Source: Actinophytocola glycyrrhizae
Lineage (GTDB): Bacteria; Actinomycetota; Actinomycetes; Mycobacteriales; Pseudonocardiaceae
Assembly: GCF_042653545.1 (NCBI RefSeq)
Contig: NZ_JBHSIS010000006.1
Location: 620,001 to 684,000, forward strand
Length of the DNA: 64,000 nucleotides
Direction: 5' to 3'
Shown: one piece after another, positions 57,857-64,000 of the stretch
How the letters are laid out: every line of letters starts with the position of its first letter
Position numbering within the stretch: the first letter of the stretch is position 1
Notes under the pieces: model-generated
The model's input: the letters and a program-made list of their open reading frames with translations, nothing else
Databases searched by the model: none
What the model was told of the DNA's origin: nothing
Position numbers and translations under genes: made by a program

Positions 57857-59691
57857 CCGAAGAACCCGCAACCGGAGGTGGCGAGGGTGTCGACGAGCAA
57901 CGCCCGGTCCAGATATTGGTTGCCGCGCTCGCACGAGGTCTCGGATGCGAAGAGGCAGGCATGACAGGCGGCGCCGTAGAGCCGTCCGTGCTCCCGGGGG
58001 TCTTGTTCGGCGCACAGGGGGTCGCTGCTGCACAGTCGCGCCGCTTCCAGCGCACGCTCGATCAACGCACCGAGGGTGTGCCTGCCGCCGAGTGACACGA
58101 GGCCGCCGAGCGTCCCTTCGCTGTCGGGGGCCGCCGTGTAGAGCAGGACACCGGCCATCGGTTCGGTACCGGAGCGGGCGTACACCCGCTCGCTGATGCC
58201 CGACGCGCTGTACCCGGACTCGAGGGCGAGCTCACGGATCAGCATGTGCGCGAAGGTGTGCAGGAGGACGTACCGCACCTCGGGCCAGTGTCCCGGCACC
58301 AGACGACGCTGTTCCCGCCACTGCTCGTGCGCGGGCAGGAGAACCCCTCGTACCCGCTGCGCGACCTCGGGCCTGCGCTCCCACTCGGCGATCCGAGTCT
58401 CGTCGAAACGCAGGAAGACACCCTCGCCGCGCATCTCCGCGCAGGGCACCCACGCGGGCGGGTGTTCGGACAGGCGCGCCCTGCGCGGGTCCTCGTCCAC
58501 GGCCTCACCCCACTCCGGCGCGTCGATGCGGGTGAACCCGTAGAGGGCGGAGACCTCCCGCAACCGGGTGGCGAGCACCACCTGGTTGCACCACGCACCG
58601 GTGCCTGCCGGAACCTGTTCCCTGCGGGTGGAGAAGTCGGGCAGGTCGATGTCCCCGCCGTCGGCGAAGACACGCCATTCCGGGGTGCGGAGGTCATCGT
58701 CGTCGTCGGGCCGCGGTTCGGCCGAGTCGGCGTGTTTGCGGATCGCCGACCACACCTTGTCCTCGCCATAGGGCTCCAGCTCGGACCAGAAGAACTGGGT
58801 GCGCATCAGCATCTTGGCCATGTCCGGCTCCAGACCGGCGAGCAGCCGCAGCTGTTCCCAGAACTCGGCGACGAGCTGGTCGACCGGATCACTCGCGCGC
58901 GGCAGGCTGAACGCGCGCAACTGCATGGCGAACCAGCTGTTGGTGGCACCCAGCGCCAGGGTGCGGGTCTGGTTCTCGCACTCCTCGAACCGGCCGAGAT
59001 GGGGGTGGCGGCCACGGCACAGCGGCAGACTGCGTTCGGCGGCGACACCGAACGCGTCGGACATCGGGCGTTCGCGCCCGCACTCGCACCGCACGTACAC
59101 ACTCGCGGCCTCACCGGTGGTGCTGGAGTCGGTGAGCCGCAGCGTGTGCTGGGAGTCCGGTTCGTCGCCCCGGTGCACGAAGTACTGCCAGGGGAAGTCG
59201 TCGAGGTGCCCGCTGTCGCACGCGATCACGAACCGCGCGGGCACGGCGGTGGGCCGGTTGCCGCCCTGCCCGCGGCAGGAGTGCACGTAGCGCACCTTGT
59301 CGGGCTGGAACGCGTGCCCCAGCAACGTGAACAGGTCCGAGTCGACCCGTGCGAGCCGGTTGCACCTGGTGTCGGAGCAACGCAGCCAACTGGGGAACAC
59401 GCCGACGGGCACACCGGTTCTGGCCCATTCGGCGAACACGTCGGACGTCTCGGACAGGTGGGGAGGCTGGCGCAACGTCTCCACCTGCTGTCCCAGGCGG
59501 GCACGCACCGCCGTCAGCAGACGTTCCTCGACCACCTGTTCGGCGTGCTGGAGGTCCCAGTAGTCCAGACCCATCATCATGACCGACAGGTTCGGCAGGT
59601 CGGCCACCGAACCGACGCCGAAGGTGTGCAGCAACTGGTTGGGCCGCAGCGCGCCCACTCGGTGCCAGTTCCGGGTGGTGGGCGTGCTCAT
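57853..59691 (-). CDS. drmB: DISARM protein DrmB (DUF1998)
   Basis: 612 residues. It begins with the family's 'VGALRPNQLLHTFGVGSVADLPNLSVMMMGLDYWD'. Several Cys pairs probably bind zinc ('LRCSDTRCNRL', 'CECGRERP', and a final 'AACHACLFASETSCERGNQYLDRALL' typical of DUF1998). 'LLHTFAHMLIRELALESGYSASGISERVYA' is the other conserved block. DrmB binds DrmA and helps load it on phage DNA. Both ends overlap neighbouring genes by four bases, so drmA, drmB and drmC are one translational unit. Confidence 0.9.
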   Translation of the reverse strand: MSTPTTRNWHRVGALRPNQLLHTFGVGSVADLPNLSVMMMGLDYWDLQHAEQVVEERLLTAVRARLGQQVETLRQPPHLSETSDVFAEWARTGVPVGVFPSWLRCSDTRCNRLARVDSDLFTLLGHAFQPDKVRYVHSCRGQGGNRPTAVPARFVIACDSGHLDDFPWQYFVHRGDEPDSQHTLRLTDSSTTGEAASVYVRCECGRERPMSDAFGVAAERSLPLCRGRHPHLGRFEECENQTRTLALGATNSWFAMQLRAFSLPRASDPVDQLVAEFWEQLRLLAGLEPDMAKMLMRTQFFWSELEPYGEDKVWSAIRKHADSAEPRPDDDDDLRTPEWRVFADGGDIDLPDFSTRREQVPAGTGAWCNQVVLATRLREVSALYGFTRIDAPEWGEAVDEDPRRARLSEHPPAWVPCAEMRGEGVFLRFDETRIAEWERRPEVAQRVRGVLLPAHEQWREQRRLVPGHWPEVRYVLLHTFAHMLIRELALESGYSASGISERVYARSGTEPMAGVLLYTAAPDSEGTLGGLVSLGGRHTLGALIERALEAARLCSSDPLCAEQDPREHGRLYGAACHACLFASETSCERGNQYLDRALLVDTLATSGCGFFG

Positions 59692-62600
59692 GCGTTGCTC
59701 CCGGAGTCATCCACGTCGGGGCGTCGGAACGGCGGATCGGTCCCGACGAGGTCCGCGCCGGGCAGGAGTTGCAACTGGATGCCCGGCTCCACCTCGCGCA
59801 GGGAGGTGGGACAGGTGAGCTGGCTCCACCTGCCCTCGTCCGGCCTGCGCAGCAGCCCCGCCACGTCGTCGGTGTTGCGTGGCCGGTCGTAGGCCAGCCG
59901 ACGACCCGGCCGGAACCGCGCGGTCCGCCACATGTCGAGCCGGTTGTCCAGCTCGTCCTCCACCCTGCGCCGGACCCGGCGTTCGCCGTCCACGTCGGCC
60001 CGCCGGGTGAGGAACCGGACGACGTGGTCGGCCAGCTGGGAGTTGCGGTCGAAGTCCTGTGCGCGCAGGTTGCCGTTGTACGCCCGTTCCAGCTCACGGA
60101 CCAGGGACACCAGCACGCCCATGAGGCCGCGGTCGATGGCACGGTCCGCGAACGGAGTCACCGACAACGCCTCCACGTTGCGGTAGACAGTGGCGTGGAA
60201 GTGCTCGAAGCGCTCGTAGTGCGACAGGTCGCGCGGCCGGGCCCAGTTCAGCACGGTGAACACCAGTCCGGGCGCCTGCCTGCCGACGCGGCTGCTGGCC
60301 TGGATGTACTCGGCGGTGGACTTGGGCTGGTTGGCGACCACCATGACACCGAGCCGTGAGACGTCCACGCCGACCGCGATCATGTTGGTGGCGAGCAACA
60401 CGTCGATGGGTGGTCGTGCGCCGCGGACCCGTTTTCCGGTGAAGGTCACCGCGAGCTGGTCGAGGAGGGGCCGGATCTCGTCGGAGGAGCGGCGCGAGGT
60501 CAGCTCGACCTGGATCGGGTCGTACCTGCGGGCCAGGCCGCGCCGGTCCGCCCTGGTGAGACGGGTGCTCACGTCGTCCTCGACGAGCCTGCGCATGCCG
60601 CCGAGGTCCCGGAGGCTGTTGAAGTAGCCGACCAGGGTCATGTACGGGTCGGTGACCTCGTTGTGGCCGTACCGCTCGTGCAGGCGTTGCGCGGCACCGA
60701 GGACCGACACGTAGACCCGGATCAGGGTCGACTTGATGCGGATGCCGTGTGCGCAGATGCCGACGTACCTGCGGCCCGGCTTCTTGTCGGTCGGTCGCTG
60801 ACGCGCGAAGTAGTTGTCGTTCACCGTGAGACCGGGCGGCGGGAACACCTCGGTGCGCCGGTGGAACAGGGCGCGGATCTGGCGGCCCGCCCGGCGCACG
60901 GTGGCGGTGGAGGCGATCACCTTGGGCCGCACGAACCGCCCGTCGGGCAGTTCGAAGGAGGCGAGCCGGTCCACGGCCGTCTCGTAGAGGCCGACGAGTG
61001 AGCCGAGCGGCCCCGAGATCAGGTGCAGCTCGTCCTGGATGATCAGGTCGGGTGGCCGGCTGGGCTGGGTGCCGACGGTGCGGGCGGCCGGAGCCCCGCC
61101 GACGGCGGGGTGGGTGCCGCGCTCCCAGTCGGCGTGCTCGATGTCCTCGCTGAGCAGCCCATGTCGTTCGCACCGGGTGGTGGCGCGACCGAACAGGTTC
61201 GCGGTCTCGCCTTTCCACGCCAGTTGGGCGAACTTGTCGACCGTGCCGATGAGCAGCGACGGTGGATGTCGGTAGATCTCCTCGTCGACCACCAGCACGG
61301 GCAGCCCACGGTTCTCCGGGTCGCTCGGCCCGGCGATGACGCCGAACGGGCAGAACGCGTCGGGGCAGATCACGTAGGTCCGCCGGTACACCCGCAGGTC
61401 GACCTCGATGTCCCGGCCCTTTTCGATCGACGTCCCGCACCACGGGCAGGTGGTGAGCTGGTGCGGGGAGCCCTGCCCACGGGACGGCCGCCCGGTGGAG
61501 CGCCGTACCTCGGTCAGCCAGTCGGCGGCGTCGTCGGTGCGGTTGGGTGTGACCCGGCCACCGACCCAGAGCCCGAGCCGGAACGGGGTGGTCCCCCAGG
61601 TCGGCTCGTCGGCGCGCCGCAGCACCTCGGTGGCGCAGATCAGGGTGGCCGCACGCTCGAACTGCTGGATGGTGAGCAGTCGCAGCGTGTACCGCATGAG
61701 CACGGCCAGACCGGTGTCCGTACGCAGTTCACCGTGCATGGGTTGGAGTCGGCGCACGGCCAGGGTGAACGCGGTCAGTCCGAGGTAGGCCTCCGTCTTG
61801 CCGCCACCGGTCGGGAACCACAGGAGGTCGGCGATGGCCTGGTCCGGGTCGTCCGCGCGTTCCGGGTGGCTCGGGTCGGCCAGCGACGGCAGGTTCAGCA
61901 GGACGAACGCGAGCTGGAAAGGTCGCCACCGGTGGTTGTCGGGGGTGTCCAGCTCCCGCGCCACGTCGTCGAGCAGCCGGGTGGGGTCGGCGCGCCGGTC
62001 CGCGGCGACCATGCTGTGGACGCGCTGCATGGCCATCGCCCGGTTCGCGAATCCGAACGCACGACGCGCGGCCGGGTCGGCGCCCAGCAGAGCGACACCG
62101 GCGGCGATCCGGTCGGCCGCGTGCCGGGCGGCGTCCAGTGACTCGGTGACCTGGCGGGCATGGTCGCCGAGAAGGGCGTCCGGCCGGGCCGCCTCCTCGG
62201 CGCGGGCCGCGATCCAGTTCCGGTATCCGTCCACGAGCGGGTTCAGCGCGGCGAGCAGCGAGTCGGGTTCGCCCTCCGCGAGCCGACCCAGCTCGGCCAT
62301 GTCGAGTTCGACGTCGGCCAGCTCGGGCAGGTCCTCGTCGTCGCGTGGGTTGGGCACGTCGGTCGCGGGGATCTCGTACTCGGGCACGGTCGCGGTGCTC
62401 ACCCGGTACGCGGCACGCGACGTGTCGGTGCGGCGAGTCACCCGCACCGCCGTCCCGTGTCCGACCGCGATCTCCGGGTGGAACCGGTAGGCCATGGCGA
62501 GGCGCCGGTACTCGGCCTTGTCGACCTCGTCGCCGCCGGAGGGCTGGTCGGGTCGCGGGAGGAACACGTCGGCCTCGCCGGGCGCCGACGCGGACAGCTC

Positions 62601-63203
62601 CACCTGGAAGATCCAGCTGCCCGCGCCGCGCCCCTGCGGCCGGGCCTGCTGGTTGGCGAGGAACAGCGTCACGAGCCAGTCACCGTTGTGCGCCCGCACC
62701 CGGCCGCGCACCACGACCTCGGGAAGTCTGGCGTCCACGGACCGCGCCTGAACCGTGCCCTCGGTGAGCGGGACGGTGACGGTGCCTCCCATCGGAATTC
62801 GCCGCCACACCCGGTCCGGACCGGACCCCTCGGTCTCGGCGGTGACCCGCTTGTAGCTCGCCCACTTCGCGGTCACGAGCAGTTCGGTCGTCGCGCGCGA
62901 GACTGTCGTGGTGCACCCGATCGAGGAGAGCGCGAGGCTGGAGGTGTTGGGAGCACTCGGCTCACGGTCGCCCTCCGTCAGATCGCCCGCGTCGGCGTCG
63001 GCGAGGTCGTCCTGGGTGTCCGGCTCGACCGTCTCACCGCGCGGCGCGAGCCGTCCCAGCGGATACCGGTCCAGCGGGTCCTCGTTGCCGAACTCCTCGT
63101 GCTCGCCGCCCAGCGGCCCGTGCAGGTCGTTCAGCACAAGCTGCTGCAGCTCGTCCCGGATGGCCGCCGGGTCGGGTACGGCGAGCACGGTCTGTCGGGT
63201 CAT
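59688..63203 (-). CDS. drmA: DISARM helicase DrmA
   Basis: 1171 residues from ATG 63203. Superfamily 2 helicase motifs are present: Walker A 'WFPTGGGKTEAYLG' near 463-476, motif II 'DELH' in 'LIIQDELHLISGPLG' near 722, motif III 'ASTATVRRA', and motif VI 'QASSRVGRQAPG' near 970. Cys pairs in 'TTCPWCG' and 'CPDAFCPFG' before motif II suggest a zinc site. The N-terminal 400 residues are DrmA-specific. This is full length for DrmA, the ATP-driven DNA translocase of DISARM. The gene leads the operon; 166 bases separate it from the divergent gene at 63370. Confidence 0.9.
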   Translation of the reverse strand: MTRQTVLAVPDPAAIRDELQQLVLNDLHGPLGGEHEEFGNEDPLDRYPLGRLAPRGETVEPDTQDDLADADAGDLTEGDREPSAPNTSSLALSSIGCTTTVSRATTELLVTAKWASYKRVTAETEGSGPDRVWRRIPMGGTVTVPLTEGTVQARSVDARLPEVVVRGRVRAHNGDWLVTLFLANQQARPQGRGAGSWIFQVELSASAPGEADVFLPRPDQPSGGDEVDKAEYRRLAMAYRFHPEIAVGHGTAVRVTRRTDTSRAAYRVSTATVPEYEIPATDVPNPRDDEDLPELADVELDMAELGRLAEGEPDSLLAALNPLVDGYRNWIAARAEEAARPDALLGDHARQVTESLDAARHAADRIAAGVALLGADPAARRAFGFANRAMAMQRVHSMVAADRRADPTRLLDDVARELDTPDNHRWRPFQLAFVLLNLPSLADPSHPERADDPDQAIADLLWFPTGGGKTEAYLGLTAFTLAVRRLQPMHGELRTDTGLAVLMRYTLRLLTIQQFERAATLICATEVLRRADEPTWGTTPFRLGLWVGGRVTPNRTDDAADWLTEVRRSTGRPSRGQGSPHQLTTCPWCGTSIEKGRDIEVDLRVYRRTYVICPDAFCPFGVIAGPSDPENRGLPVLVVDEEIYRHPPSLLIGTVDKFAQLAWKGETANLFGRATTRCERHGLLSEDIEHADWERGTHPAVGGAPAARTVGTQPSRPPDLIIQDELHLISGPLGSLVGLYETAVDRLASFELPDGRFVRPKVIASTATVRRAGRQIRALFHRRTEVFPPPGLTVNDNYFARQRPTDKKPGRRYVGICAHGIRIKSTLIRVYVSVLGAAQRLHERYGHNEVTDPYMTLVGYFNSLRDLGGMRRLVEDDVSTRLTRADRRGLARRYDPIQVELTSRRSSDEIRPLLDQLAVTFTGKRVRGARPPIDVLLATNMIAVGVDVSRLGVMVVANQPKSTAEYIQASSRVGRQAPGLVFTVLNWARPRDLSHYERFEHFHATVYRNVEALSVTPFADRAIDRGLMGVLVSLVRELERAYNGNLRAQDFDRNSQLADHVVRFLTRRADVDGERRVRRRVEDELDNRLDMWRTARFRPGRRLAYDRPRNTDDVAGLLRRPDEGRWSQLTCPTSLREVEPGIQLQLLPGADLVGTDPPFRRPDVDDSGSNA

Positions 63204-63369
63204 GGCTCGTACCGTAGCCACCCGCACCGACAGATTTCGTGCTGTCCTCCGGTCGGGTGAGGACCACCAAAACGGTCACGACCACGTACGTTCCGTCGTA
63301 CTCTCGGTGCGCGGAGTGTTGGCATGGAAACGGACAGTAGGGTCAGACCGGCGGCCTGGGGAGGTTGCG

Positions 63370-63747
63370 GTGGCGGATGCACTGGGCAATGCCGGATACG
63401 TAGTCACCGGCAGCGGCGGCGGCGGCGCGAACGGCGACTACGTCTTCGCCGACCTCGCGGAACTGGGTGCGCTCATCACGGAATGGGCCGCGATCCGCGA
63501 CACCATCGAGACAGACGGACTGAATCTCCTGTTGGCACGCCAGCAGATCTTTTCCCCGGCCGACGACGACATGAGCAAGGGACAGGCCGAGGCGCTGGTC
63601 GAGTCACTGGTCAAGGCGAGGACCCACAACAAGGCCATGTTCGACTATGCCAATGCCTATGTCGAGAAGTTGACTGCCGCTCGGGAGCAGTACGCCGCCG
63701 ACGAAGAGTTGAACGTCGCACGGATGCGGGGTGTCGATGAGGGTTGA
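63370..63747 (+). CDS. small helical protein, possible WXG100/ESX-like partner
   Basis: 125 residues from GTG 63370 (GGGAGG seven bases upstream). After a Gly-rich start (..VTGSGGGGANGDYVFADLAELGALITEWAAIRDTIE) comes a long amphipathic helical hairpin ('ALVESLVKARTHNKAMFDYANAYVEKLTAAREQYAADEE'). Size and helical layout resemble PE/WXG100-type secreted or scaffolding proteins, but no WxG motif is present. It overlaps the following lipoprotein gene by 11 bases; pairs of such a helical protein with a DUF3558 lipoprotein are common in Pseudonocardiales. Function unknown. Confidence 0.7.
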   Translation: MADALGNAGYVVTGSGGGGANGDYVFADLAELGALITEWAAIRDTIETDGLNLLLARQQIFSPADDDMSKGQAEALVESLVKARTHNKAMFDYANAYVEKLTAAREQYAADEELNVARMRGVDEG

Positions 63748-64000
63748 TGTTCTGCGACGGGCTCGTTGGCTGGTGGTGAGTGTGTTGCTGGCCGGGACCG
63801 CATGCACCACGCAAGCGGACGGGACTCCGACCCCCGGGCCCACGTCCGCCCCCTCAGAAACCACCACCAAACCGAGCGAGGACCCAGCAGATGGCGCGCC
63901 TCGGGTGGCCGATCCGCTCGACGCGACTCGGTTCCTCACCGAGCCGTGCACGGTACTCAGCCAGACTCAACTCGCCACCTTCGACGTCAGCCGTCCAGGC
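63737..64000 (+). CDS. DUF3558-type lipoprotein, N-terminal part (runs off window)
   Basis: From ATG 63737 the frame stays open to the window end (88 codons). A basic start and hydrophobic core end in the lipobox 'LLAGTAC', predicting lipid modification at the Cys. A Pro/Thr/Ser linker follows, then 'PRVADPLDATRFLTEPCTVLSQTQLATFDVSRPG', the usual opening of DUF3558 domains with their conserved 'PCxLLT' block. Surface-exposed; function unknown. Confidence 0.8.
   Translation, partial: MRVDVLRRARWLVVSVLLAGTACTTQADGTPTPGPTSAPSETTTKPSEDPADGAPRVADPLDATRFLTEPCTVLSQTQLATFDVSRPG

Noticed and set aside
57065..63203. Druantia or another DUF1998-helicase system
   Set aside because: Helicase and DUF1998 are in separate genes followed by a single-HKD PLD protein, which is the DrmA-DrmB-DrmC order.
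1..64000. tRNA, rRNA, riboswitch
   Set aside because: No cloverleaf, rRNA segment or known riboswitch core was recognised on either strand by eye; a covariance-model scan was not possible.

Overview
The window is very GC-rich, with GTG/TTG starts and tight ATGA/GTGA gene overlaps. It also carries mycothiol-type PIG-L, SARP/BTAD, PucR and DUF3558 families. This points to a filamentous actinomycete, probably Pseudonocardiales; the genus cannot be fixed by eye. No rRNA, tRNA, integrase, transposase or CRISPR array was recognised.

Layout. (1) 1-4.4 kb: the end of an ABC-2 exporter operon, an MFS exporter behind a possible leader peptide, and a secreted lysozyme-like transglycosylase. (2) 4.4-11.3 kb: regulators flanking the next block. 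These are a PucR-type activator, a LuxR-type response-regulator-like protein, and a 903-residue ATPase with a C-terminal SARP/BTAD module. A membrane protein with Ig-like folds sits opposite the ATPase gene across a 24-bp perfect palindrome. (3) 11.3-33.5 kb: an extracellular/cytoplasmic contractile injection system (eCIS, Afp/PVC-like, Streptomyces-type). A 13-gene minus-strand operon runs sheath, tube, small assembly proteins, DUF4157 protein, two more tube-like proteins, LysM hub protein, VgrG-like spike, gp25, baseplate J, tail protein I, and a zinc-ribbon/TM/discoidin membrane protein. A divergent plus-strand operon encodes the Pvc16-like cap, a 1054-residue surface protein and three proteins I cannot assign. 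A 19-bp perfect hairpin closes that operon.

(4) 33.5-38 kb: a membrane protein, a DUF4241 protein, a PIG-L deacetylase overlapping a PcaD-PcaC fusion (pcaL). (5) 38-46.5 kb: a sugar utilisation locus. A GH3 glycosidase, Gfo/Idh/MocA oxidoreductase and PmoA-like protein are divergent from a binding protein and two permeases, followed by a LacI regulator. Three copies of one palindrome (CCGAAA-n-TTTCGG type) mark the probable LacI operators. (6) 46.5-54.4 kb: a same-strand run of poorly known genes, including two pRiA4b ORF-3-like proteins (one apparently frameshifted) and a helicase-associated WYL protein. (7) 54.4-63.2 kb: a defence island. A DUF262/HNH protein and a winged-helix PD-(D/E)XK nuclease converge on drmA-drmB-drmC, the DISARM core, with no methyltransferase, drmD or drmE in view. 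(8) 63.4-64 kb: a small alpha-helical protein and the start of a DUF3558 lipoprotein.

The most unusual parts are the atypical eCIS gene set, especially the unassigned plus-strand operon and the duplicated peptide in the DUF4157 protein, and the methylase-less DISARM core beside a DUF262/nuclease pair. All product calls come from reading translated sequence and motif memory; no database search was run.
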